Assembly: GCA_937907245.1 (NCBI GenBank)
Contig: CALCUM010000003.1
Location: forward strand, 807,501 to 871,500
Length of the DNA: 64,000 nucleotides
Source of the DNA: an uncultured Rhodobiaceae bacterium
Lineage (GTDB): Bacteria > Pseudomonadota > Alphaproteobacteria > RS24
Direction of reading: 5' to 3'
Part shown: in pieces, positions 1 to 7,542 of the stretch
How positions within the stretch are numbered: the first letter of the stretch is position 1
How the letters are laid out: each line of letters starts with the position of its first letter
The notes under the pieces: generated by a model
Databases searched by the model: none
What the model was told of the DNA's origin: nothing
Seen by the model: the letters and a program-made list of their open reading frames with translations, nothing else
Translations under genes and position numbers: made by a program

Positions 1-42
1 AACGGATCTGGCAAACGCGAAATTTTGGTGGATAAACACTGA
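1..42 (+). CDS. ftsK: FtsK DNA translocase, C-terminal tail (partial)
   Basis: Only the last 13 codons are in the window, ending NGSGKREILVDKH before TGA at 40-42. The KREILV ending resembles the end of the winged-helix gamma domain of alphaproteobacterial FtsK, the septal DNA pump that directs chromosome dimer resolution. The stop overlaps the lolA start (TGATG), so the two are probably translationally coupled, and ftsK-lolA is a common alphaproteobacterial pair. The identification rests on this short tail plus the neighbour, so it is likely but not certain. Confidence 0.6.
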   Translation, partial: NGSGKREILVDKH

Positions 43-671
43 TGGTTTTTTTCTCTTCTTTACATAAAACCTTTTGGTTGGCGCTTGCTCTTTTTGGGCT
101 GACGGGGGCTCCTAGTTTCGCACAAGAGACACGAGCACTTGTGCCATTAAGCGAAATTAATCAGGCCCTTAAAAACATCCCGCCACAAAGCGGGCGTTTT
201 GTTCAAAGCCAACCCAATGGCACAACCGCCAGCGGCACCTATCATATGCAATGGCCAGCGCGCTTGCGCTTTGCCTATCATGGCACGGGCGACAGCGGCT
301 CCATTGTAACGGTCAAAGGTAAATTTGTGGCCGTGCAAGAAAAACCGGGCGGCGAACCCAATTGGTTTCCGGTAAGCCTCACGCCTTTGGCGGTTCTACG
401 CCAAGCCGTGCGCGATGGCATAAGCCAAGCCATGCTCACCAAGCGAACCGATAGCGAGGGCGTGATTGCCTTAACGCTGCAGGACCCGACCGGTGAATTG
501 CCCGGCGAGGTAACGCTTTATTTTACCCGCCCCGATTTAACCCTTTACGCTTGGCGCCTGGTCGATGTGCAAAACCTAGTGACGCAAGTTCGCCTAACCC
601 AAATTGTACCGACGGACAAATTAGACGAGGCGGTTTTCGCTATCGACTATGATGAGCCAGACGAGGAATAA
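42..671 (+). CDS. lolA: LolA-like outer-membrane lipoprotein carrier
   Basis: The 209-aa product starts with a clear signal peptide (hydrophobic residues about 10-25, cleavage near SFA|QE). It then has the LolA pattern: a stretch in which a GRFVQSQPNG strand leads into GTYHMQWPARLRFAY, and a C-terminal run of beta strands with an NLVTQVRLTQI segment. LolA-family proteins carry lipoproteins across the periplasm from LolCDE to the outer membrane. The start overlaps the preceding stop by one base, as in the ftsK-lolA pair of many alphaproteobacteria. Length is normal for the family. Function is inferred from fold signature and context. Confidence 0.85.
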   Translation: MVFFSSLHKTFWLALALFGLTGAPSFAQETRALVPLSEINQALKNIPPQSGRFVQSQPNGTTASGTYHMQWPARLRFAYHGTGDSGSIVTVKGKFVAVQEKPGGEPNWFPVSLTPLAVLRQAVRDGISQAMLTKRTDSEGVIALTLQDPTGELPGEVTLYFTRPDLTLYAWRLVDVQNLVTQVRLTQIVPTDKLDEAVFAIDYDEPDEE

Positions 672-679
672 ATATCCCT

Positions 680-1327
680 ATGAATGACACCGATGAGTGG
701 CAGCCGGATGCCGAAAACCTTATGGCGCTGGAAAGTGAAATTCCAGTTCTCTCGGCGGTGCGCGAATTTGCCGAACGCGCCGTGCGGGCCAATTGGTTCT
801 CGGAGTTGGGTGACCCGATAGATGAAAAAACCGCCTATTTGGCGCGCAGCTATCTCGACATGTTGGGCTTTCCAGACGCCGATGCAATTGGCGTGATGAG
901 TTGGGATGACGCGCTGGACGCCTCTGCCAGTCTCGACCTCAACACCGAGGCGTGGGAGGTCGAAGAGCAATTGCGCGCCGGCCTGATGGAAGAGGCCTTA
1001 GCGGGCGTTAGCGAAGAAGGTTTGGGTGTCATGCTGGCGCATTTATCGGCTCAATTGGCAGAGGTTCTGCCCGAGCTCATCGATGAAGCCCTGATGATGG
1101 CCGATGAATTGCCAGATGCTATTCGCGATTTGGCCGTGGGGGCCGCGCAACAAGCGGCGCATGGTGGCGCTTTGGCCTTGGTAGCGGCGGCTGTGAAAGC
1201 GACGCATTTAGATGATATGGAAGCCGGCGAAGAAGCCCTTAACCACCCGCTTATGCTGCGTTACAGACTGTTTGAGCTGGGCCGCTGGCCGCTGGCATTG
1301 ACCGGCCGCACCCTCAATTTATTTTAA
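680..1327 (+). CDS. Acidic protein of unknown function
   Basis: I do not recognise this 215-aa protein. It is strongly acidic and Ala/Leu-rich, without signal peptide or membrane segment, and looks mostly helical. It has two loosely similar helical parts: about residues 15-60, and 95-170 with repeated E-E-A-L-type turns. It begins 8 bases after lolA and ends 16 bases before xthA, so it is probably cotranscribed with both. The ATG at 680 has only a weak, distant GAGGA upstream, suggesting coupling to lolA. A cytoplasmic role is likely; nothing in the sequence identifies a reaction. Confidence 0.7.
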   Translation: MNDTDEWQPDAENLMALESEIPVLSAVREFAERAVRANWFSELGDPIDEKTAYLARSYLDMLGFPDADAIGVMSWDDALDASASLDLNTEAWEVEEQLRAGLMEEALAGVSEEGLGVMLAHLSAQLAEVLPELIDEALMMADELPDAIRDLAVGAAQQAAHGGALALVAAAVKATHLDDMEAGEEALNHPLMLRYRLFELGRWPLALTGRTLNLF

Positions 1328-1343
1328 GCTAGGATTTAGAAAA

Positions 1344-2147
1344 ATGCGGATTGTTTCATGGAACATTAATTCGGTGCGCTTGCGCGAACCGCTCGTGTTG
1401 GATTTGATAAAAAAACTAAAGCCGGATGTTATTTGTCTCCAAGAGACCAAATGCCCGAACGATAGCTTTCCTGAAAAAGCTTTCGCCAAAGCGGGGTTTC
1501 CCCATGTCGCCAAAAACGGCATTAAGGGCTATCACGGCGTCGCTACGCTTTCGCGGCTGCCGTTTGTTGAGCAAAGCTATATTAATTATTGTGGTAAAGA
1601 AGATGGTCGCCATATGCATACGAGCGTGGAGCATAAAGGGCGCCCCATCGCCATTCATAATTTTTATGTTCCCGCAGGCGGCGATGAGCCGGACCGCGAA
1701 ATAAATGAAAAATTTGGGCACAAGCAAGATTTTCTGGCCGAAATGACGAAAAATTTTAAACGCCAATCCAAACAAAAAGACGCGCCCGCTTCGGTTCTAT
1801 TGGGAGACTTAAACATCGCCCCTGGCGAGCACGATGTGTGGTCTTCGAAAAAGTTACAAAAAGTCGTGAGCCATACCCCGATTGAGATTGAGACTTTGGC
1901 AAAGCTACAAAACACTCTGGATTGGGAAGACGTCTCGCGGCGTTTTGTGCCGGCAGAAGAAAAATTATATAGCTGGTGGAGCTATCGTGCCAAAGACTGG
2001 GACGCGGCAGATAAAGGCCGTCGCCTCGACCATATATGGGTGACACCAGACTTATCTGAAGCGGTCGAAAACTACGGTGTCTTGCGCGAAGCGCGGGGCT
2101 GGGAGCGGCCTTCGGATCACGCGCCCGTCTATATCGATATCGCTTAA
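1344..2147 (+). CDS. xthA: Exodeoxyribonuclease III
   Basis: The 267-aa product has the full set of exonuclease-endonuclease-phosphatase motifs: WNINSVR near the N-terminus, LQETK with the metal-binding Glu34, GDLNIAP with Asp155 and Asn157, and the C-terminal SDHAPVYIDI with the catalytic Asp-His pair (258-259). Exonuclease III-type enzymes cut abasic sites and trim 3' blocked ends in base-excision repair. Length matches the bacterial XthA subgroup. It is the last gene of the ftsK-lolA run. The next gene is 88 bases away. Confidence 0.93.
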   Translation: MRIVSWNINSVRLREPLVLDLIKKLKPDVICLQETKCPNDSFPEKAFAKAGFPHVAKNGIKGYHGVATLSRLPFVEQSYINYCGKEDGRHMHTSVEHKGRPIAIHNFYVPAGGDEPDREINEKFGHKQDFLAEMTKNFKRQSKQKDAPASVLLGDLNIAPGEHDVWSSKKLQKVVSHTPIEIETLAKLQNTLDWEDVSRRFVPAEEKLYSWWSYRAKDWDAADKGRRLDHIWVTPDLSEAVENYGVLREARGWERPSDHAPVYIDIA

Positions 2148-2235
2148 AACCTGTTTCCTGGTTGCGCGCTCTTTGTATTTTCGACAAACTCATCTCAAAG
2201 CAAGCTTTTGATCACGAAAGGCAGTGAGGGCAATC

Positions 2236-3396
2236 ATGACTATGCAAGCCAACAAACAAGTAGAGTTTGAAAAAGACAAAAAATTTGCCGCTATTTGCGC
2301 CGCCGCCCAAAGCCAAGCCGAAGCCACGGAAGCGGCGCGGGCTTTAGCCCCTGAGCTGGCGCGCCAATTGGCAGACGCTGGCATGTTTGCCATGTTTGTA
2401 CCAAAAGACGTGGGCGGCCATCAATTAACCCCATTGGAGGGCAATGCCCGACTGCAAGTTTTAGCCATGCATGATGCGGCCAGCGCTTGGGTAAGCATGA
2501 TTGGGGCAACCGCGGCTTTAGGGGCGGCTTTCATCAAACCCGAAATCAGCGGCCCCATGTTTGCCGACCCTAGCCGCATTACCTGCGGAATTTTCGCTCC
2601 CAATGGCCGCGCCGTGCAAGATGGCGAAGACTATATTGTGTCAGGGCGCTGGGCTTGGGCTTCTGGCTCGGCTAATGCAGACTACCTTGGGCTGGGCTGT
2701 CTAGCGCAACGGCCAGGAGACGAAAAACCTAGCGTGCGGCTTTTAATGATACCGCGCGAGGACGTTATTTTTCACGATACATGGCACACGATGGGCCTGT
2801 GCGGAACCAGCTCGGGCGATGTAGAAGTTGACCAAGTGCGGGTGCCGGTGGCGCATAGTTATTCTATCGCCACGGATACGCCATGGACGGATGCTCCGCT
2901 TTACAAAATGCCGTATTTTGGGTTTTTAGCGACCGGCGTTGGCGCGGTGGCTTTGGGCAACGCCCGCGCCGCATTGGATGATTTTCTTCACTTGGCGATG
3001 GCAAAAACCCCGATGGGCAATAAGCGCACTTTGGCCGAGCGCAGCGGCGTGCAAGCGGCGGTGGCGGAGGCGGAAGCTTTATGGCGCAGTGCCGATGCGT
3101 TTTACTGGCAAACGCTGCGCGAGGTTTGGCAGGCGGTGCAAGGCGGCGAGGAAATAAGCCCAGAACAACGCGCAGACTTGCGGCTAATATCGACCCACGC
3201 GGTGCGCACTTGTGTGCAAGTGGTGCGCCAAGTGCATGATTTAGCGGGTGGCACTTCCGTATATAAAACCAGCGCCATTCAACGACGCTTGCGCGATAGT
3301 GAAACCATGACCCAGCATATGATTGCCAATGCGGCGACGTATGAGTTAATCGGGCGGGTGCAGCTTGGCGGGTACACGAAAGCTATGCAGCTTTAA
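2236..3396 (+). CDS. Acyl-CoA-dehydrogenase-fold flavin monooxygenase, oxygenase component (HsaA/HpaB-like)
   Basis: A 386-aa protein of the acyl-CoA dehydrogenase fold, closer to group D flavin-dependent hydroxylases than to true dehydrogenases. It has the middle-domain SGRWAWASGSANAD segment, the type-2 C-terminal helical domain, and a typical HDLAGGTSVYKTSAIQRR then RD...H ending. These two-component enzymes hydroxylate aromatic or steroid-like rings using FMNH2 or FADH2 from a separate reductase. No reductase gene lies nearby, so the partner is elsewhere or the role differs. I chose ATG 2236, which has GAGGG five bases upstream; a GTG at 2224 would add four residues. Substrate is unknown. 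Confidence 0.7.
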   Translation: MTMQANKQVEFEKDKKFAAICAAAQSQAEATEAARALAPELARQLADAGMFAMFVPKDVGGHQLTPLEGNARLQVLAMHDAASAWVSMIGATAALGAAFIKPEISGPMFADPSRITCGIFAPNGRAVQDGEDYIVSGRWAWASGSANADYLGLGCLAQRPGDEKPSVRLLMIPREDVIFHDTWHTMGLCGTSSGDVEVDQVRVPVAHSYSIATDTPWTDAPLYKMPYFGFLATGVGAVALGNARAALDDFLHLAMAKTPMGNKRTLAERSGVQAAVAEAEALWRSADAFYWQTLREVWQAVQGGEEISPEQRADLRLISTHAVRTCVQVVRQVHDLAGGTSVYKTSAIQRRLRDSETMTQHMIANAATYELIGRVQLGGYTKAMQL

Positions 3397-3490
3397 AGGC
3401 TTTTTGTCGCAGCAAATGTCGCAGGCACCAGACTTGCGCGATATGCCCCGCTATGGCTAACATCCATCCTTATAGGAATGGGAGCTATTT

Positions 3491-4645
3491 ATGCTTGGAA
3501 ATTATACATCCCCTTGGATGACAGAAGACCTCACCATCTTTGAAGATGCGGCGAGTAAATTCATGACCAATGAGTTCGTGCCCTTGGCCGACAAATGGAC
3601 AAAACAAGGCATTGTCGATCGCGATGCATGGACGAAAGCCGGAGAGGCTGGCCTTTTGTGTACGTCGATTCCAGAGGAATACGGCGGCGGCGGCGGCGAC
3701 TATCGCCATGAAGCCATTTTGACGGAAGTGCAAACGCGCCTCGGTGTCGCAGGCTGGGGCCAGTCGGTTCACTCGCTTATCTGCTCGCATTATTTCTTGG
3801 CCTATGGCACGGAAGAGCAGAAGAAAAAATATCTGCCTAAAATGGCATCGGGCGAAATGGTCTGCGCCATCGCCATGACAGAGCCTGGTACGGGCTCAGA
3901 TTTGCAGTCGGTAAAAACCACCGCAGTAAAAGACGGCAACCAATATTTGGTCAATGGATCTAAAACGTTCATCACCAATGGCCAAACTTGCGACATGGTT
4001 TTGGTGGTTGCCAAAACAGATACATCGCAAGGCGCCAAAGGCATCTCGCTGGTGATTGTAGAGACCGGCGACGACACCCAAGGTTTTGCGCGCGGTCGCA
4101 ACCTCGATAAAATGGGCCAACATGCGGCCGATACATCCGAGTTGTTTTTCGATGATGTAAAAGTGCCCGCCGACAATATTTTGGGCGGCGAAGAAGGTCA
4201 AGGCTTTTTCCAACTGATGCAGCAATTGCCAGCCGAGCGCTTGGTCATTGCCAATCAGGCCGTGGCTTCTATGGAGCGGGCGATTGCGCTGACTTTGGAC
4301 TATACGCGCGACCGCAAAACCTTTGGCAATTCGGTTTTTGACTATCAAAATACACAATATAAATTAGCCGAATGCAAAGCCACTTGGATGGCGGCGCGCG
4401 CGATGGTCGACCAGCTATTAAGCCAATTACTAGAGGGCAAACTTGACGCCAATAGCGCGGCAGCGGCAAAATTTTGGTGCACCGAACGCGAAAACGAGGT
4501 CATCGATGATTGCCTGCAGTTCTTCGGCGGCTACGGCTATATGGACGAATATCCGATTAGCCGTATGTATACCGATGCTCGCGTGCAGCGGATTTATGGT
4601 GGCTCGAACGAGATTATGCGCATGCTCGTAGCCCGCGCTCTATAA
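3491..4645 (+). CDS. Acyl-CoA dehydrogenase
   Basis: This 384-aa flavoprotein shows both family signatures: AMTEPGTGSD (128-137) and a C-terminal QFFGGYGYMDEYPISRMYTDARV-type region leading to RIYGGSNEIM. The usual medium-chain catalytic Glu near the end is replaced by Gly in IYGGSNE. The base is therefore more likely Glu249 in PAERLVIA, as in isovaleryl-CoA and long-chain enzymes. It should introduce the alpha,beta double bond of a fatty or branched acyl-CoA and pass electrons to ETF. A rho-independent terminator follows at once, so it closes its transcription unit. Confidence 0.88.
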   Translation: MLGNYTSPWMTEDLTIFEDAASKFMTNEFVPLADKWTKQGIVDRDAWTKAGEAGLLCTSIPEEYGGGGGDYRHEAILTEVQTRLGVAGWGQSVHSLICSHYFLAYGTEEQKKKYLPKMASGEMVCAIAMTEPGTGSDLQSVKTTAVKDGNQYLVNGSKTFITNGQTCDMVLVVAKTDTSQGAKGISLVIVETGDDTQGFARGRNLDKMGQHAADTSELFFDDVKVPADNILGGEEGQGFFQLMQQLPAERLVIANQAVASMERAIALTLDYTRDRKTFGNSVFDYQNTQYKLAECKATWMAARAMVDQLLSQLLEGKLDANSAAAAKFWCTERENEVIDDCLQFFGGYGYMDEYPISRMYTDARVQRIYGGSNEIMRMLVARAL

Positions 4646-4668
4646 GCTTGCTGAGTTGAAAATTATGA

Positions 4669-4702
4669 GAACGCCGTCAGTTTTTACTGGCGGCGTTTTT
4701 TC
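4669..4702 (+). terminator. Rho-independent terminator after the acyl-CoA dehydrogenase gene
   Basis: The 11-base arm AACGCCGTCAG pairs with CTGGCGGCGTT (one G-U pair) around a short T-rich loop and is followed by six to seven T residues. It separates the acyl-CoA dehydrogenase gene from the exbB operon. Confidence 0.85.
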
Positions 4703-4736
4703 TTTGCGTTACTCTTTTCACTAAAAGGAGAGCCTT

Positions 4737-5513
4737 ATGTTTACAATCGAAGCCACAAAACCTTCTCGCCTGCCGCAGATAGTCCGTCTTGGCGCCCTTC
4801 TGGTCGCGGGCCTTTTGCTACCAGACATCAGCTGGGCACAAGATGTAAGCGCACCTGTTGTGCAAGCCCCTGCCGAGGCGCCGGGTTTTTTCGGTCTTTT
4901 GTTTTCTAAAGGCGGCCTCGTCACTTGGGTCATCGCGCTTTTATCTGCCGTCGGGCTGCCCGTGGCTGCGGTAAAGATTTACCAATTTTACCAAATGGAT
5001 ATTTATCGCCCACAGCAACTGGAAGCCGCTTTGGCAGATTATCGTGCTGGCAAAATAGACGGTCTTGCCAAACGGCTAGATGAATACGCGCATCCGGCGG
5101 CCCCGCTTATCGGGTATGCCGTCACGCAAGCCCATGGCCGCACCATGAGCGCCAGTATTTTGCGCGAGGAGTTGGCGCGGCGAGCCCAATATTTGGTTCG
5201 TCATTTAAGTAAAAATATTTGGGTTCTCGAGCTTATCGCGGCCTCCGCGCCATTGTTCGGTTTGCTGGGCACGGTATTGGGTATGATTGTGGCTTTCCAA
5301 GGCGTCGGCCAAGGCTCTAGTGGAGCCGATACGGCGCTACTGGCCTCGGGCATTTGGGAGGCGCTTTTGACCACAGCCTTTGGGCTCGGCGTTGCTTTGC
5401 CGTTTTCCATTCTGGCGGCTGTCTTTAACAATTCCGTAGATGAGGTTCGCGATACGGTGGAAGATGCGCTGACCGAAATATTGGTCCGCAGCGATGCCAA
5501 GGCCAAGGCTTAG
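4737..5513 (+). CDS. exbB: ExbB/TolQ/MotA-family proton channel protein
   Basis: The 258-aa protein has an N-terminal hydrophobic signal or anchor (about 15-34), a second membrane helix (about 58-80), a cytoplasmic loop, and the two ExbB-type helices. The first of these carries APLFGLLGTVLGMI (171-184) and the second LLTTAFGLGVALPF. ExbB pentamers with an ExbD dimer form a proton-driven inner-membrane motor that energises a periplasmic partner. The extra N-terminal extension is of the long ExbB type found in many alphaproteobacteria. It is the first gene of a five-gene operon with tight spacing through 9870, directly after a terminator. Confidence 0.88.
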   Translation: MFTIEATKPSRLPQIVRLGALLVAGLLLPDISWAQDVSAPVVQAPAEAPGFFGLLFSKGGLVTWVIALLSAVGLPVAAVKIYQFYQMDIYRPQQLEAALADYRAGKIDGLAKRLDEYAHPAAPLIGYAVTQAHGRTMSASILREELARRAQYLVRHLSKNIWVLELIAASAPLFGLLGTVLGMIVAFQGVGQGSSGADTALLASGIWEALLTTAFGLGVALPFSILAAVFNNSVDEVRDTVEDALTEILVRSDAKAKA

Positions 5514-5527
5514 GTCGCGCCTCCCGC

Positions 5528-5959
5528 ATGTCGCAAGCCATTCAAATCCCTCGCGCTAGGCGCAAGACGTCCATGATGGGGCTTACGCCTCTCATTGATA
5601 TGATTTTCTTATTGCTGCTGTTCTTCCTGCTGGGCTCTGATTTTGTGAGCTATGGCCAGAGCCGATTGGCCCCGCCACGTGGCACAGGCGGAAGTGAAAG
5701 CGCTAGTCAGCCAGCGATTGTGACCCTGAGCGCGCAAGGCGATCTGCAATGGAACGGCGCGCCAGTGGGGGCTGAAAAATTGGCCCGCGATGTCGCCGCT
5801 TTAGTGGCGCGACACGAAGACCAACTTATCGTGTTGATGCCGGCTGGCGCAGCAGAAGTTCAAAAAGTATCCGACACGCTCGACCTTTTGGTCGCCGCAG
5901 GGGCCGCCTCTATAACCCTAGAGCGGGACGTGTTTGATATTGATTTGGCTGATTTCTAG
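5528..5959 (+). CDS. exbD: ExbD/TolR-family protein, first copy
   Basis: A 143-aa protein with a short cytoplasmic N-terminus, one membrane helix (about 20-40) and a periplasmic domain. The helix carries the canonical PLIDMIFLLLLFF motif, and Asp24 corresponds to the protonatable Asp that is essential in E. coli ExbD and TolR. It begins 14 bases after exbB. It should form the plug/rotor part of the ExbB motor, probably together with the second ExbD encoded next. Confidence 0.88.
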   Translation: MSQAIQIPRARRKTSMMGLTPLIDMIFLLLLFFLLGSDFVSYGQSRLAPPRGTGGSESASQPAIVTLSAQGDLQWNGAPVGAEKLARDVAALVARHEDQLIVLMPAGAAEVQKVSDTLDLLVAAGAASITLERDVFDIDLADF

Positions 5960-5972
5960 AGCGGAGGATGGG

Positions 5973-6386
5973 ATGAAACTTAAAAGCCAACGCCGTGAAA
6001 TTAAATCGATTGATTTGCTGCCGCTAATCAATGTCGTGTTTCTGCTCATCCTATTTGTCTTAATTGCGGGGCGCCCAACCACCAATCATCCGCAGCAAAT
6101 TGAGGTGGCGACTTCGACGCAAGATAACGCCTATACGGGGGCCGCGTTTGGGGTCTGGCTCAAGCCAGATGATAAGTTTTATTTGTCTGAGGGCGAAAGC
6201 GTGACTTTGGGCGAGATAGCCGATTTTGTGAAATCGGCAGGCATTGTTGAGCAAGGTTTGCCGGTTGAGCTGATTGCAGACCGCCGCGCCCACGCCAAAC
6301 CACTTCTGGCCTTTCGCGCCGCTATGGCCAAGGCGGGGGTCGGGGAAATTCGATTAAAAACTCAATATGATGGGGCCGCGAAATGA
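5973..6386 (+). CDS. ExbD/TolR-family protein, second copy with Asn in place of the conserved membrane Asp
   Basis: A 137-aa ExbD-like protein with one N-terminal membrane helix and a periplasmic domain with an ADRRAHAKPLLAFRAA segment typical of the family. The start ATG at 5973 has GGAGG eight bases upstream; the frame is open further upstream but would overlap the first exbD. The helix reads LLPLINVVFLLILFVL, so Asn20 (codon AAT) replaces the Asp that carries protons in ExbD and TolR. It may therefore be a non-conducting partner in a heterodimeric ExbD pair. The last four bases overlap the vWA gene (ATGA). Confidence 0.85.
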   Translation: MKLKSQRREIKSIDLLPLINVVFLLILFVLIAGRPTTNHPQQIEVATSTQDNAYTGAAFGVWLKPDDKFYLSEGESVTLGEIADFVKSAGIVEQGLPVELIADRRAHAKPLLAFRAAMAKAGVGEIRLKTQYDGAAK

Positions 6387-7534
6387 CCGCGAAACTAGCC
6401 CAAGAAACCCAGAAAAGCGGCTGGCTTGGCCAATTGCGCAACCGCCTCATCGCGGTGCCACGCCGCGTATGGATAGGGCTTTTGGTGGGCTCGGTGGTTT
6501 TGCATATCGTGGCCGTGGGCTTTGTTTTATTGCTGCTTTTCGGTGGCGAGCGCGGCAGCGGTGCCGAGCAAGACAGTGTGGTTATCTCGGCTGGCGAGGC
6601 GGGGCCTGAAGAGATCGACCTCACGCTAGAGACGCAAAGCCCGCCAGAAATCTTTCGCGAAGCGGAAGCCGCCCTCGATTTGTCGGAGCTATTGGAAGTG
6701 CCGCTCGATACGGATTTCAACGACTTGATGATGGATAACGCCAATATGGCCGCCATTGCGCCCGCCATGCCACTACCCGCAGCCGCCGTTACCCAACGCG
6801 CTTTGCCGGGCGGCGGGCTGATATCGGGCGTGCCGAAAACCTTTGCTGACTATATTGAGCATTTACAGAAGACCGGCATCGATGTGGTGTTTGCGATTGA
6901 TGCCACAGGCTCGATGGTCTGGGTGCATAAAAAAGTGCATCAGCGGATGGAGCAATTGGCGACTTATATTCGCAATCTCGTGCCTCTGGCGCGCTTCGGG
7001 ATTATTGCTTATCGCGATTATAATGACTTAGAGTTTGTTACGCGCATCACCCAGCCAAGCTTTGACATTGTAAAATCCCGAGACTTCATCGCCGGTATTG
7101 ATGCGGTTGGCGGCGGCGATTATCCAGAGGCCGTGACGCAAGCCTTGCGCGATGCCGAGACCAAAATAGCTTGGCGCCCAGGCGCGCAACGGGTGGTGAT
7201 TGTCATTGGTGATGCGCCGCCGCATTCGCACGAGGCTGGTGAGGCGGCTGAAATTGCTGAACGCCTGAAGTCGCGTGGCGGGCGCTTGTCCTTGCTCGAC
7301 AGCCGCGTAGAAGCCAATCGGGCAATGTTGGGGCGGGCGCGCTCTGGGGCTTCGGGGCGTGCCGATTTACTGAAGCAAGGCACCATGCCACAGTTTCGTC
7401 GTTTGGCGCGTTTGGGCGGCGGCACGGCGGCCACTTTGGCGGCGGAGCGCCAACTCATGAAGACGCTGGCTCTGCTGATATTCGATGACAAGTTTCACGA
7501 TGAGCTAGCGCCTTTTCTGGCGAATTTGGAATAG
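6383..7534 (+). CDS. Membrane-anchored vWA-domain protein in the TonB position of the operon
   Basis: A 383-aa protein with a basic cytoplasmic start, one membrane helix (about 29-54), a Pro/Ala/acidic linker (about 55-160) and a vWA domain (about 165-370). The metal site reads DATGS (173-177), a DxTxS variant of the MIDAS motif like that of vWA domains of the alpha-kinase group; the FGIIAYRDY (205-213), GGGDYPEA (243-250) and IGDAPPHSH segments fit the same group. The overlap with the preceding ExbD gene implies coupling. The topology resembles TonB or TolA (one anchor, linker, periplasmic C-terminal domain), so it may be the effector of the ExbB/ExbD motor. That role is inference. Confidence 0.82.
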   Translation: MTAKLAQETQKSGWLGQLRNRLIAVPRRVWIGLLVGSVVLHIVAVGFVLLLLFGGERGSGAEQDSVVISAGEAGPEEIDLTLETQSPPEIFREAEAALDLSELLEVPLDTDFNDLMMDNANMAAIAPAMPLPAAAVTQRALPGGGLISGVPKTFADYIEHLQKTGIDVVFAIDATGSMVWVHKKVHQRMEQLATYIRNLVPLARFGIIAYRDYNDLEFVTRITQPSFDIVKSRDFIAGIDAVGGGDYPEAVTQALRDAETKIAWRPGAQRVVIVIGDAPPHSHEAGEAAEIAERLKSRGGRLSLLDSRVEANRAMLGRARSGASGRADLLKQGTMPQFRRLARLGGGTAATLAAERQLMKTLALLIFDDKFHDELAPFLANLE

Positions 7535-7542
7535 GGGGCGAC

